A stretch of DNA of 64,000 bases. It comes from Poriferisodalis sp965215815. Lineage in GTDB: Bacteria > Actinomycetota > Acidimicrobiia > Acidimicrobiales > Poriferisodalaceae. Both the position numbers and the translations under genes were made by a program. The stretch covers positions 1,550,001 to 1,614,000 of the forward strand of contig NZ_CBDCEO010000013.1 in the NCBI RefSeq assembly GCF_965215815.1. The letters run 5' to 3'. The notes under the pieces are model-generated. The model did not search any database. It was not told the origin of the DNA and saw nothing but the letters and a program-made list of their open reading frames with translations. Positions 36,493 to 45,575 of the stretch are shown here, piece after piece (position 1 is the stretch's first letter; every line of letters begins with the position of its first letter).

Positions 36493-37374
36493 ATGAGGCA
36501 ATTGCTGAACAGGTTGATTCCCCGGACCACAGGCGGCTGCTGGGCTGCTGCTGCCGGCACTGCGGTGTTAGCCGCGCTGGCCTTCTTCCTGGCCTTCTTC
36601 GTGTTTGGCTTCCACCTGATCTTCGTAGACGAGGTGGTGGACGAGGAGGCCCCCGAGTTCGTCGGCGGTGATGCCGACATCGACGAGTTGATCAGCGAGG
36701 CGCGGGGCGACGACACTGACGCAGCGGCCGCTGACGACGAGCGCGCCGCGGTCGACCAGCAGATCGCCGAGCTGGAATCAGAGATCGTCAGCGTGCGTGA
36801 TGCCGCGATGGCACAGGACACCGAAGAGGCCATGGAGGCCATGTACCAGCAGGTGGATGCGCTGCAGGCCGAGCTTGCGGAGTTGCAGGCCGAGCGTGAG
36901 CGGCTGATGACCCCGACTGAAGTCGAGCAGGCTGCCGAAGCCGAGAAGCAGATCACCGAGCACTCGATGTCAGTAGCCGAGCACATGCTTGATGAACCCG
37001 AGGCGGTCGACATGGCCGATGACGGCGGCGTGCGGGTGACCTCAGTGGGCACGTTCGGGGCCCGGTCGCATCCCGCCTCCGGCGTTGCCGTGGTGATCAC
37101 TGACGGCACCCAGACGTTCCTGCGGTTCGACGACGACTTCGCCACCGACAACGGTCCCGATCTCAACGTGTACCTGACGGCGGCAGGCCCCGACGCCTCG
37201 GTCGGCGATCTCGCAGCCGATTTCGTCGACTTGGGCGATCTCAAGGGCAACATCGGGGCGCAGAACTACGAGATCCCCGCCGGTGTGGACCTCGACCGTT
37301 ACCGCACGGTGGCGATCTGGTGTGTCCGCTTCAGCGTCGTCTTCGGTACGGCCGAATTGGAGCCGATGGGTTAG
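36493..37374 (+). CDS. Membrane-anchored coiled-coil protein with DM13 domain
   Basis: 293 residues; AGGAG 12 bases upstream of the ATG. One membrane helix (about 18-42), an acidic stretch, then an uninterrupted coiled coil (about 75-155, repeats of ELQAE type). The C-terminal ~115 residues are a DM13 domain: VGTFGARSHPASGVAVV, FDDDFATDNGPDLNVYL and the conserved Cys in VAIWCVRFSVVFG. DM13 is thought to take part in redox or electron-transfer reactions, which fits the preceding dsbB. Combination with a long coiled coil is unusual to me. Confidence 0.82.
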   Translation: MRQLLNRLIPRTTGGCWAAAAGTAVLAALAFFLAFFVFGFHLIFVDEVVDEEAPEFVGGDADIDELISEARGDDTDAAAADDERAAVDQQIAELESEIVSVRDAAMAQDTEEAMEAMYQQVDALQAELAELQAERERLMTPTEVEQAAEAEKQITEHSMSVAEHMLDEPEAVDMADDGGVRVTSVGTFGARSHPASGVAVVITDGTQTFLRFDDDFATDNGPDLNVYLTAAGPDASVGDLAADFVDLGDLKGNIGAQNYEIPAGVDLDRYRTVAIWCVRFSVVFGTAELEPMG

Positions 37375-37404
37375 TTGTTCGAGCGGACGCGATGACGCTC
37401 GTGC

Positions 37405-38439
37405 TCAGGCTGAGTTGCCAGCGGTCGGGACGGCCTGGATGTCTTGGATCACGTCGGGCGGCAGATCGGCGCCGATGTCGGCGGCGACGTTGGCGTTGAC
37501 CTCGTCGACGAGCCCGTCGAAGTGGTCCGCGATGGCGCTGGCGATCTCGTCGTGTCGTCCGACGGCGGCGAACAGCCGAACGACGTCGTCGTCGATGCAG
37601 CCGGCCATTTTGCCCCAGCCGTCGTTGCGTGAGAGATGGTTGAGCTTCTCGCCGAGTTCGCCCAGATCGTGCTGTTCGAGCACCGGCCAGTACGCCCGGG
37701 TGCTGCCGTAGAAACCGATCCGGTAGCGAACCCACTCGACCATCCGGTCCACGGTCTCGTCGTCGGGCCCGGTGCAGATGAATCCGCCGCCGGTCACCCA
37801 GAAGTCGCTGCGGTTGTGCCCGGCCCGGTCGAGTCCGGTCTGCAGCTGCGGCATGACGTGTTCTCGCAAGTAGTCGGGCGTGCAGAAACCGTGAAGGCGG
37901 ACCCCGTCACAGTGCTGCCCGGCCACCCGCAGCATGGCTGGACCGACCGCAGCGATCATGATCGGCGGTGGTGGACCGTCGAGCGGTTCGGGCGTGAAGT
38001 TCGGCGTCATGAGCGAGAAGCGGTAGTGCTCGCCCTCGTAGCTGAGCCGTTCGCCCGTGGCCCACGTGTGCCAGATGGCTCGCAGCGCCTGCACGTACTC
38101 GGCCATCCGTGGAGCCGGCGCCGACCACGGCACGCTGAACCGCCGCTCGTTGTGCCCCTTGACCTGGCTGCCGATGCCGAGCACGAACCGTCCGTTCGAG
38201 GCAGCCTGCAGATCCCACGCAGTCGACGCCGTCACCATCGGGCTGCGAGGAAAGCTGATGGCCACGCTGGTCGACAGCCGCACCCGCTCGCTGTGCACCG
38301 CAGCGATGCCAAGCGGGATGAACGGCTCATGCCGATTCTCCATGGTGACAACGCAGTCGTAACCGTCGGCCTCGATCCGCCGCACCTCGTCTGGCACATC
38401 TCGCAGGTTGTGCTGGGGCAATGTCGCGCTGACGTGCAT
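37405..38439 (-). CDS. Luciferase-like (LLM) F420-dependent oxidoreductase
   Basis: 344 residues from the ATG at 38439, which has AGGAG nine bases upstream; a longer frame back to 38604 lacks support. TIM-barrel features of the LLM class: N-terminal VSATLPQ, VRLSTSVAISFPRSPMVTA (beta-4 region) and GRFVLGIGSQVKGHNERRF (F420/flavin-binding loop). F420-dependent members are abundant in Actinobacteria and reduce or oxidise diverse substrates; the substrate here is unknown. Convergent with the DM13 gene, 30 bases away. Confidence 0.9.
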   Translation of the reverse strand: MHVSATLPQHNLRDVPDEVRRIEADGYDCVVTMENRHEPFIPLGIAAVHSERVRLSTSVAISFPRSPMVTASTAWDLQAASNGRFVLGIGSQVKGHNERRFSVPWSAPAPRMAEYVQALRAIWHTWATGERLSYEGEHYRFSLMTPNFTPEPLDGPPPPIMIAAVGPAMLRVAGQHCDGVRLHGFCTPDYLREHVMPQLQTGLDRAGHNRSDFWVTGGGFICTGPDDETVDRMVEWVRYRIGFYGSTRAYWPVLEQHDLGELGEKLNHLSRNDGWGKMAGCIDDDVVRLFAAVGRHDEIASAIADHFDGLVDEVNANVAADIGADLPPDVIQDIQAVPTAGNSA

Positions 38440-38629
38440 AAGGCACTCCTGTTCTCCAGCGAGCTGTGTCGACGAGTCGTTTCGACGAGCCCTATCGCCG
38501 AGCCATATTGCTGCATCTGCCCGGCGCTTGCTGATGTGGCCGCCCAGTACGGGCTGTCGCGGACGTGGGTGACCAGGCTGGTGATGCCGGCCTAGAGGGC
38601 CCAAGCAGACCGCGGGGACGATCCGCCCG

Positions 38630-40801
38630 CTACGACGGGACCTGCTGTGGCACTGTCAGGGTGAGATCGTGCGAGAGCGCCATTCCCGCTGCGGTGCACA
38701 CCTGAGTCTGGGAGCGTGCTTGCCCGTCGCTCGACGTGGCGCACTCGGTTGCAGCCCGCAGCAACAGCGTGACATCGCCAGTGCCGCTCGGCTTGACGTG
38801 GATCTCCCACAGGTCATTGCGCCCATCGACGCGCTTGAACTTGAGGGCACTGCCGTTGGTCACTTCCAGCAAGTCGTCACGCAGCGTGCGGTAGCTGACA
38901 GCGATCGGCTCGCTGAACTGCGCACGCACGGTGAACTCGCGGCTGCCATCGTGCGTGTGCGGAAACGTCGACGCGACGAACTCCGCAGTCAGCGTCGGGT
39001 CGTCGTTGCTGTCATCGCCGTCATCGCCGCCGCTGCCGTCGTCGCTGCCATCGTGCGACGGCGGAACCGTTGACGCGACGGGCTCCGCACTCAGCTCTGG
39101 CATGTCGTAGGCGTAGATGCGGCCATCTGAGTTGTCGGCCACCCACATAATGCTGCCGTTGGACCAGATGCCCTTGGGACTGTCATTGCCCGCTGCGAGC
39201 AACCCGTCGAGGTCCAGGTCGGCCTTGCGGGCGCCCGTGTGCAGGTCGTAGGCGTAGATCTTGGCGTCGTGGTCGTCGCTCACCCACATGACCATGCCGT
39301 CGGACCACAGAGCAGCAGCCCGGCCGTTGCCCGCCGAGCCCAGCCCGGTGATGTCCTGGCCGGACCTGCGAGCGCTGGTGTGCAGGTCGTACGCGTAGAT
39401 CGTGTCGTCGCTGTGGTCGGCCACCCACATCGTCACCCCGTCGGACCACAGGCCCTTGGGGTGGTTGTTGTGCGCACTGTCCAGTGAGTCGATGTCGCGG
39501 TCCGTCACACGGGCGCCCGTGTGCAGGTCATAGGCGTAGATCTTGGCGTCGTTGTCGTCGCTCACCCACATGACCGTGCCGTCGGACCACACGCCGTTCG
39601 CGTGGTGATTGCCCGCCGAGCCCAGCGCGCTGATGTCCTTGGAGGCGTCGCGGGTCATGTCGGCCAGGCTGTAGGCGTACACGTAGCCGCCCAGGTTGGT
39701 GACCCACATCGTCACCCCGTCAGACCAGATTGCCCGGGCCGCCGAGTTGTCTGAGGCAAGCAACTTGTTGTCCGGCAGCACACCCCACTCGGACGCCGCC
39801 GGGTCGACCGCGACCGTGTTGGTCTCGTCGCCGTTGCCGCCGTCGTCGCCACCGCTGCCGCCGTCGTCGTCGTCATCATCGCCGTCCTCGTCGGCGTGCG
39901 TGTCATCCGCCTCAGCGACGGTGAACTCGTAGCGGTACAGCGCCCCGGGCTCGAACTCGTCTGTCAAGATGAATACGGCGCTTCCCGGTTTGCAGGCCAC
40001 GATCCACAGCGACTGGTCGATCGCGCGACGCCATCCGGAGGTGTCGTCTTGTTGCGCCGTGCACGCCTGGGCAGGATCGACCGACGGCGGCTCGGTGGCG
40101 CTGTAGGGCTGCGCGTGCGATGCGAACTGGCCCGGCTGGGCGGCGTTGACATAGACGTAGGCATGCCCGAACATCGACAGCAGAACATCGCTGCGAACGA
40201 GTATCCGCTGCCACTCGCCGTGCACGCGCATGTCCAACGAGCGCGGATCGGGATCGAACCATGCGTCGGGCTTGGGCTGGGGCGGCGGGCCTGGCGTCAC
40301 CCCCGCAACCAGGTACCTCGAGACCACGAACGTGGTACTGCTGGACGCAAGCTGAACTTCGGGATCTGACGGCGTGGCGCCTGGCCGGACCAGATTGATC
40401 TTGAGCACATAGGGTCCGCCCACCGGGCACTGCGCACTGATTGTGGCCGAGACAACGAAGCCGCCGTTGTGGGCCGTGTGCTGAGTGTCCGCGCCGATGC
40501 CGCTGCCCTCGCATTCGTCCTTGTCGGCGCCGTAGTGCTTCACATCGGCCCGGAACGTGACCGATCTGTCGGCCTCAAGATTGCTGACCGACACCGTCAC
40601 GTCGATGGCGGTGTTCGCTGGCACGGCACGGCCCGGTGACAGTTCCACCGACACCGTCGCCGCGGATTGTGCGTTCGACAGACTGGGGAAGCCAAGCCAC
40701 AGCGCGAGCAGCGCTGCCAAGAAGACCGCCACAGCGGCTGTTCCTCGAGCTGACCAGCCCTTGATGCGGCGGGTGTCGCGTAGGCGGGATGTTGGATTCA
40801 C
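38630..40801 (-). CDS. Exported protein with five propeller-like repeats
   Basis: About 723 residues. The first in-frame start is a GTG at 40801 overlapping the stop of a transposase relic, with no Shine-Dalgarno; the true start is uncertain. A signal peptide (AAVAVFLAALLALWLGFP...NAQS) opens the protein, followed by a beta-rich domain, a Gly/Asp-rich linker, and five repeats of about 46 residues (roughly 345-575) containing W-S-D-G-x-x-M-W-V, I-Y-A-Y-D and D-I-x-x-L-x-x-A-G-N. Repeats of this type form NHL/YVTN-like propellers. Another Asp-rich linker leads to a C-terminal domain with one Cys pair. Probably cell-surface; no enzymatic motif is seen. Confidence 0.75.
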   Translation of the reverse strand: MNPTSRLRDTRRIKGWSARGTAAVAVFLAALLALWLGFPSLSNAQSAATVSVELSPGRAVPANTAIDVTVSVSNLEADRSVTFRADVKHYGADKDECEGSGIGADTQHTAHNGGFVVSATISAQCPVGGPYVLKINLVRPGATPSDPEVQLASSSTTFVVSRYLVAGVTPGPPPQPKPDAWFDPDPRSLDMRVHGEWQRILVRSDVLLSMFGHAYVYVNAAQPGQFASHAQPYSATEPPSVDPAQACTAQQDDTSGWRRAIDQSLWIVACKPGSAVFILTDEFEPGALYRYEFTVAEADDTHADEDGDDDDDDGGSGGDDGGNGDETNTVAVDPAASEWGVLPDNKLLASDNSAARAIWSDGVTMWVTNLGGYVYAYSLADMTRDASKDISALGSAGNHHANGVWSDGTVMWVSDDNDAKIYAYDLHTGARVTDRDIDSLDSAHNNHPKGLWSDGVTMWVADHSDDTIYAYDLHTSARRSGQDITGLGSAGNGRAAALWSDGMVMWVSDDHDAKIYAYDLHTGARKADLDLDGLLAAGNDSPKGIWSNGSIMWVADNSDGRIYAYDMPELSAEPVASTVPPSHDGSDDGSGGDDGDDSNDDPTLTAEFVASTFPHTHDGSREFTVRAQFSEPIAVSYRTLRDDLLEVTNGSALKFKRVDGRNDLWEIHVKPSGTGDVTLLLRAATECATSSDGQARSQTQVCTAAGMALSHDLTLTVPQQVPS

Positions 40802-41110
40802 GCCGCCGGATGTCGTTGGTGTCGGGTCTCGATCTCGATGGGCGTCACCATGCCAAGCGAGGTGTGCCGCGGCTGTCGGTTGTGCCCTATTTCGAGGTAT
40901 TCGAGGATTTCATTCGTCAGATCGACACGTTTGTGCCAGCGCTTGGGGTCCGGCAGCTCTGACAGGGGTCCTTGATTTGGGTCCAGGTGCCGTGGGTGGG
41001 CTGATGCCGTAGCAGCGGCACGTCGCCGCGACATTGCCCGAAACCTCTTCGGCGTGGTGCAGTGCCGCAAGGCGATGCCGGATCTTGCGTAGCTGCTCTC
41101 GATCGTCCAT
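40798..41110 (-). pseudogene. IS3-family transposase relic
   Basis: Two non-contiguous parts of an IS3-like transposase lie in different frames. Bases ~41001-41110 encode an N-terminal helix-turn-helix start (REQLRKIRHRLAALHHAEE, then NVAATCRCYGIS). Bases 40798-~40990 encode the C-terminal end (TNEILEYLEIGHNRQPRH and SLGMVTPIEIE). The catalytic middle is deleted. The relic's TGA overlaps the first start codon of the exported propeller gene. Confidence 0.75.
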
Positions 41111-41168
41111 CAGGATTTCCTCTCGCGAGAAACCCTGACTCTCAAGAAACTCCATCAGTTTCAGACAG

Positions 41169-41241
41169 CGCCCTCGACAGGATTCGAACCTGCGACGCAC
41201 GGTTTAGGAAACCGACGCTCTATCCCCTGAGCTACGAGGGC
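41169..41241 (-). tRNA. tRNA-Arg (anticodon CCU)
   Basis: Read on the minus strand the 73 bases fold as a cloverleaf: acceptor GCCCTCG with CGAGGGC, D-arm GCTC...GAGC, anticodon stem CGGT/ACCG with loop TTCCTAA (anticodon CCT), and T-arm GCAGG TTCGAAT CCTGT. The 3' CCA is not encoded. It decodes AGG. A TACAAT box 13 bases upstream (41255-41260) is a likely -10. The repeat shared with 48338 begins three bases inside its 5' end. Confidence 0.93.
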
Positions 41242-41254
41242 GGGACGAGCGCGA

Positions 41255-41260
41255 ATTGTA
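41255..41260 (-). promoter_or_regulatory. Probable -10 box of tRNA-Arg
   Basis: TACAAT (minus strand) 13 bases before the mature tRNA 5' end. The same sequence is duplicated at 48354-48359 because it lies inside the direct repeat. Confidence 0.4.
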
Positions 41261-41430
41261 GGGCGAAATACTGCGCGGAATACTGCGCGGAATTCGTCGG
41301 ACCGCGGGCACCGTTCGGGGCGCGGGAGTCCGGGTACGTTGGCTGAGTTGGGTTGCTCGGCTCGCGTGGCGCAGTTCTTGGCGGTGAGGGTGGCGTCAGC
41401 GTGTTCGTGTTGGTGGCGCCGGGTGGTGGT

Positions 41431-42850
41431 TCAGGCTGCGAGCTGTGTGGGCAGTGACGTGGGTTCGGGTGGGGGTACGAGGCGTTGTCCGAAGATGTCG
41501 GTGTACTGGCTGCCGGTGCGTTCCGCGTGCGCGAGCAGGGCGCTGGTGACTATGAGCAGTTGGTAGCCGATGGCTTGGTATCGGTTGTTGTTGCGCGTAG
41601 TGGTGATGCTGCGCTTGTCTCGCAGCAGTGCTTTGAATTGCCGGTTGGCGGATTCGCAGTCTTGGCGGACGCCGTAGAGATTCTGGTGGTGGGGGTCGGC
41701 TTCGGGGAATGCTGAGAGCGTTTGGGGGTGCAGCGTGGGGTTCTTCTTGTGTTTCTTGTTGCCGTCGGGGTCGTGTTCTCGGAGTTGTTCTGCGGGGGTG
41801 TCCATACGCATCGTGATGGTCGCGCCTTGTAGGTGCCGGGGGACGATGGGGTTTTGGGGCAGTGCGTAGGTGTTGTTCACGGCGTAGCCGCCGGTGCGTT
41901 GCTTGGTTCGGCGGCGGTTGGTGCAGGTGAGCGGCACGTAGCAGTCGTGCCCGTCGCCGTCGGTCATGACGACGGTCGCGTTGCCGTCGATGGTGATGAC
42001 CTCGGCGGTGTGCGCGACGGTTTCGTTTGGGTGGACGAATCGGTGGGGGCCGAAGTTGTGGATGAAGGGGACGGTCTCGCTGATGCGGCGCAGCTTGGAG
42101 ACCGGCTGGACGCCGGCTTTGAGGAGCCGGTCGCGGTCCTCGGCTGAGAGCGCTCCGTCGTATCCGAAGGCGTAGAGGCCTTTGATGATGCGGGGGTGTT
42201 CTTCGATGAGCTGCAGGAGCGAGTCGACGGCGAGCGTCGCGTCGCTGTTGGATCTCTGCGCCTCGCCTTTGATGTTGACGGCGAGGATGATGCGTTCTTT
42301 GGGATGGGGCGTGCGGGTGATGACCAGCACCCATTCGTAGTTCGGTGGTTTGGGCTTCTTGCCGGTTGCGCTGCGAGGCGTGAACGCTTCGGGGTCGTGC
42401 CGTTTGGGCTTGCCTGTGCCATGGTTGATCTTGTCGGGGTCGCCGTTGTTGTACAGGCCGCCCACGACGGTGCCGGCGGCGGCGACCGTCTGTGTGGTGT
42501 CGGGCTGGGTGTAGGTGCCTGCCCTGGGCCGGAACTGGCCCATCGTGAGCGCTGCTTGGACGCAGATCTGGCGGGTGGCGCGTTCGAGTTCGTCGACGTC
42601 GAGGAAGTCCTCTCGCACCCGCCGGTGCTGGCTTCGGTTGAAGCCTTTGGGGTTGAGCCGCCAGGCGGGGTCGTCGGGCCGGTCGTGTTCGAGTTGCAGG
42701 TTGAGCTGGTCGACCAGTCGCTCGCGGGATCTCCGGCGGGGTGGGGGAGGTTCTTGTTGTGGATCACGCTGGCGCCGCCGTACAGGGATGTCCCATACAG
42801 GAAGATCAGCGCGTCGTATGCGTCGTGGCCACGTTTGTGTCCGCGGTCTT
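41431..42850 (-). pseudogene. Broken DDE-transposase-like gene (copy 1)
   Basis: The frame from 42618 to 41431 (395 residues) encodes the C-terminal two thirds of the protein intact in copy 2 (48530-50242). A one-base loss near 42722 (CTCGCGGG here, CTGCGCGGG in copy 2) shifts the upstream part, and homology stops near 42850, so the N-terminal region is absent. The putative D, D and E residues are retained in the surviving part. Lacks its start and partner gene; presumably inactive. Confidence 0.75.
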
Positions 42851-42852
42851 GC

Positions 42853-44964
42853 TCAGCTGGCGACGATCACCACGCAGCGCACCTGGCCTGGGACCATGTC
42901 GGGCGGTCCGGACGGGTCCGACCAGTTGCTCCACGGCGACCACGGATCGTTGATCGAGGCACGGATTCGTGTTGATACGCGCACCCGAATCGAGAGCAGG
43001 TCGAACGGTTCGTCGAATTCGCTGGGGTCTGCGACGTCGTCGGTGTCGACGGTGATCGTCGTGGACAGCGTTGCATGCGGGCCGACGATGACGGTCTGCC
43101 GCACGCTGGCATTGACGTCCTGCAGGTTGAAGTACCAACTCGCCTCGTATCGGTGCTCGACAAGCGCAGTGTCGGTGCCGACAGGGGTCCATGCGATCGT
43201 CGCGTCCGACGGTCCATTTGAGTTGCCCGTGCAGGTCACAGTCGGCCGTTCAGGAGCGACCGGCGGCGTCAACGGCGGGCATGGCGGAGTCGTGTGCGGG
43301 TGCCAGCCGCTCCATGTTCCCCATGGCGTCCATGCCGACCATGTGCCGTTGACCCGCTCGCGTTGACGGCCGCGGCCACGCAGGCGCACATCAATGGTGT
43401 TGCCCGGATCAGCTGGCCCGGTGATGAGCACCTGAGCGTTCTGCAGCCGCGTCACCGTGGCTGTCTGCCACGAACCGCCGCTGTGCAGGTACTCGGCCTC
43501 GTATTCGGCTTCGCGTTCCCAGTTCGCCGGCGCCGAGTCAGCCCAGCTCGTGAAGCGGCCTGTGAACTCCGTTGCGAGGCATGCGAGGGCCGGTGCCGGG
43601 TCGGGCAGCCCCCCAGGCACGGCAGGCAGCGGCGGTAGTCCGCAGCCTGCTTCGGGCTGATCGGCCGCGGTGTCATCGGACAAGGTGGAGTAAGAACCCC
43701 AGCGGGCCGGCGGGCCTGCGTCGTATGCCACGACAGTGAGCATGTATGCCTGCCCGGCAGGCACAGGGAGCGTCACTGCTCGGTCTGCCCATGGCAACGC
43801 GTTTGAACTGGTGATGCTGTAGGAGGTGTAGGGCCCGATAATGCCGGTCCACTCGTTCACATCGACCCCCCAGCCGGTGCCGACGCCGGTGCCGGGAGGC
43901 ACTGTCCATGTGACCTCGATGCCGGCCGTCGAGCGGCACGCCATCACAGTCGGCACCGGTAACGGCGGCGGCGGGCACGTCGGAGTGCTGAACTCGGCCC
44001 AGTTGCTCCACTGGCCCCACGCGGACCATGCGGACCATTGCCCCAATCGGTATCGCCGTTGACGTCCTCTGCCGCGGATACGGACGTCGACGCTGTCGCC
44101 GGGGTTGTCGTCACCGTCGAACAGAACCTGGTTGCCGGAATACGCAACCGATTCTGATTCCCAAGGATCGCTGCCGTGACGCCATTCGACCTCGTACTCA
44201 GCCGCCCGACCCCATCCGGACGGCGGATTCGCAAACCAGCCGGTGAACGAGCCGGTGAACTCCGTCGAGTTGCACGCCAGAAGCGGGGTCGGCGCAGGAA
44301 GAGCCGACGGAGCCGCAGGAGCCACAGGCGGTGGGTTGACGACACCCTGCACAGGCACGTTCTGCACTACCTGCACAGGCACGTTCTGCACTACCTGCAC
44401 TACCTGCACGGGCGCCACTACCTGCACTACCTGCACAGCCTGCACTACCTGCACTACCTGCACGGGCGCCACTACCTGCACTACCTGCACAGCCTGCACT
44501 ACCTGCACTACCTGCACAGCCTGCACTACCTGCACTACCTGCACGGGCGCCACTACCTGCACTACCTGCACACCGATCACCGGAGGCGGGTCCGGCACCC
44601 ATACGTGCCATTCGCATGTCAAGCCGCAACTGTCGATCGGGTCCGTGTCCGTGGCGCCTCCGGGGTCAGAGAAACCGCCCTCTCCCTCCCCCGCGTTCGG
44701 ATCCTGCTCCGTCAGAGCCGACGTGTCCTGTGGATCAGGCGGATCCGGTGGAGGCGGCGGAGGCGGCGGCGGCTTCGGGTGATGCCCAGGGAAGCAGGTG
44801 GTCGTGAACGTGATGTCATTGAACGTGCACGTCTCATGGCTGGCGGACGCGTCTCGGGTAGTTGTGAGAGACGCAATCGCCGTGACGACGAGTGCAGCGA
44901 ACAGCGCAACACCGACGTAGCGCCAGCGGCGTGGGTTGGCAACGGTCAGCGAATCGGCGTGCAT
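42853..44964 (-). CDS. Exported protein with Pro tract, VQVVQ repeats and three FnIII-like modules
   Basis: 703 residues; GGAGG seven bases before the ATG. A signal peptide (VGVALFAALVVTAIASL) is followed by a nine-Pro tract near residues 63-75. Next come about 80 residues built from V-Q-V-V-Q units with interspersed APVQ and NVPVQ. Then there are repeated beta-sandwich-like modules that start with C-x-S/A-T-E-F-T-G and contain YEVEW/YEAEY, RGRGRQR and WSAW...WSNW, resembling fibronectin type III domains. No enzymatic domain is seen. Probably an adhesin or stalk-like surface protein. The C-terminus lies at the break point of mobile-element copy 1, so it may have been altered by it. Confidence 0.78.
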   Translation of the reverse strand: MHADSLTVANPRRWRYVGVALFAALVVTAIASLTTTRDASASHETCTFNDITFTTTCFPGHHPKPPPPPPPPPDPPDPQDTSALTEQDPNAGEGEGGFSDPGGATDTDPIDSCGLTCEWHVWVPDPPPVIGVQVVQVVAPVQVVQVVQAVQVVQVVQAVQVVQVVAPVQVVQVVQAVQVVQVVAPVQVVQVVQNVPVQVVQNVPVQGVVNPPPVAPAAPSALPAPTPLLACNSTEFTGSFTGWFANPPSGWGRAAEYEVEWRHGSDPWESESVAYSGNQVLFDGDDNPGDSVDVRIRGRGRQRRYRLGQWSAWSAWGQWSNWAEFSTPTCPPPPLPVPTVMACRSTAGIEVTWTVPPGTGVGTGWGVDVNEWTGIIGPYTSYSITSSNALPWADRAVTLPVPAGQAYMLTVVAYDAGPPARWGSYSTLSDDTAADQPEAGCGLPPLPAVPGGLPDPAPALACLATEFTGRFTSWADSAPANWEREAEYEAEYLHSGGSWQTATVTRLQNAQVLITGPADPGNTIDVRLRGRGRQRERVNGTWSAWTPWGTWSGWHPHTTPPCPPLTPPVAPERPTVTCTGNSNGPSDATIAWTPVGTDTALVEHRYEASWYFNLQDVNASVRQTVIVGPHATLSTTITVDTDDVADPSEFDEPFDLLSIRVRVSTRIRASINDPWSPWSNWSDPSGPPDMVPGQVRCVVIVAS
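44338..44580. repeat. Tandem 9-base-based repeat inside the exported protein gene
   Basis: The plus strand shows CTGCACTAC, CTGCACAGC and CTGCACGGGCGCCACTAC units repeated many times. On the coding strand these are CAGGTAGTG, CAGGCTGTG and longer APV-containing variants, encoding V-Q-V-V-Q. Unit and higher-order repeats suggest copy-number variation by slippage. Confidence 0.9.
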
Positions 44965-45081
44965 GATGAGCCTCCAGGGTCAGGCAATGCCGGACACCCG
45001 AAGAGCATGGGCATCGGCCCGTTCGCTGCACCCCAATGGCCTGCTGCTGGCCGGCCAGGTGGCGGCTGTTAGCTTGAGGTC

Positions 45082-45482
45082 ATGGAGTGGGGCGACATCC
45101 TTCCGTATCTCACACTCGTCGTGACCACAGTCGGACTGATCGTCGCCGCGTTTTGGTCGTTGATGCGGTGGTCGAACGTATCCACAAGCGAACTGCTAGA
45201 TGCCAAGCTCACGGCTATCGCGGCCAGGATCGATGCGGCAGACACAAGCGAACTGCTGTGGATGCCAAACTCACGACCTTGAGCACCAAGATGGAAGCGA
45301 CCGACAAGAAGGTTGATGCGCTCGCAGGTGCGGTAGCAGAATGGCGTGCCGAGACGGCTCAGCACTTCACTCAGGTGAACGGCAAGCTCGACACGCTCAC
45401 CAGCGATGTCGCAGGGGTGCGCGAGCGGGTGGCCCGCATCGAGGAACGAGTCGGCATCCCCGCTGAGCCGGTTGGCGCTTAG
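45082..45482 (+). pseudogene. Small membrane coiled-coil protein, frameshifted
   Basis: The N-terminal frame from 45082 encodes one membrane helix (LTLVVTTVGLIVAAFWSL) and the start of a coiled coil with D-A-K-L-T; the matching C-terminal coiled coil (TKMEATDKKVDALAGAV ... IEERVG) continues in another frame to 45482. The break is near 45257, inside a 60-base-period duplication: CTGCTAGATGCC in the first copy, CTGCTGTGGATGCC in the second. Restoring the frame would give about 133 residues. Either a real inactivating indel or a sequencing error. TTAGCTT just before the ATG may be a leaderless -10. Confidence 0.6.
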
Positions 45483-45575
45483 TCGTCGAATCTTCCGCAC
45501 CCGCGTGCGGGAGCTGAACGATCAGGCATTCGACTTCAGCTATTGGCCTAGGGCGGCCCTGAGACCAACGGGCGT

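Larger units (their letters stand above)
41239..42850 (-). mobile_element. Truncated copy 1 of the recombinase/transposase element
   Basis: Bases 41239-42519 match 48338-49618 base for base as far as I could compare (offset 7099). From 42520 the match falls to about 90% with small indels and ends near 42850, beside the stop of the neighbouring exported-protein gene. The recombinase-like gene and the first ~150 codons of the transposase-like gene are missing. Confidence 0.8.

Noticed and set aside
41431..42618. Intact transposase gene in copy 1.
   Set aside because: The frame lacks the N-terminal third and is shifted upstream by a one-base loss; copy 2 shows the full-length version.
44338..44580. 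Regular repeats resembling a CRISPR array.
   Set aside because: The unit is nine bases without unique spacers and it is in frame within an exported protein gene.
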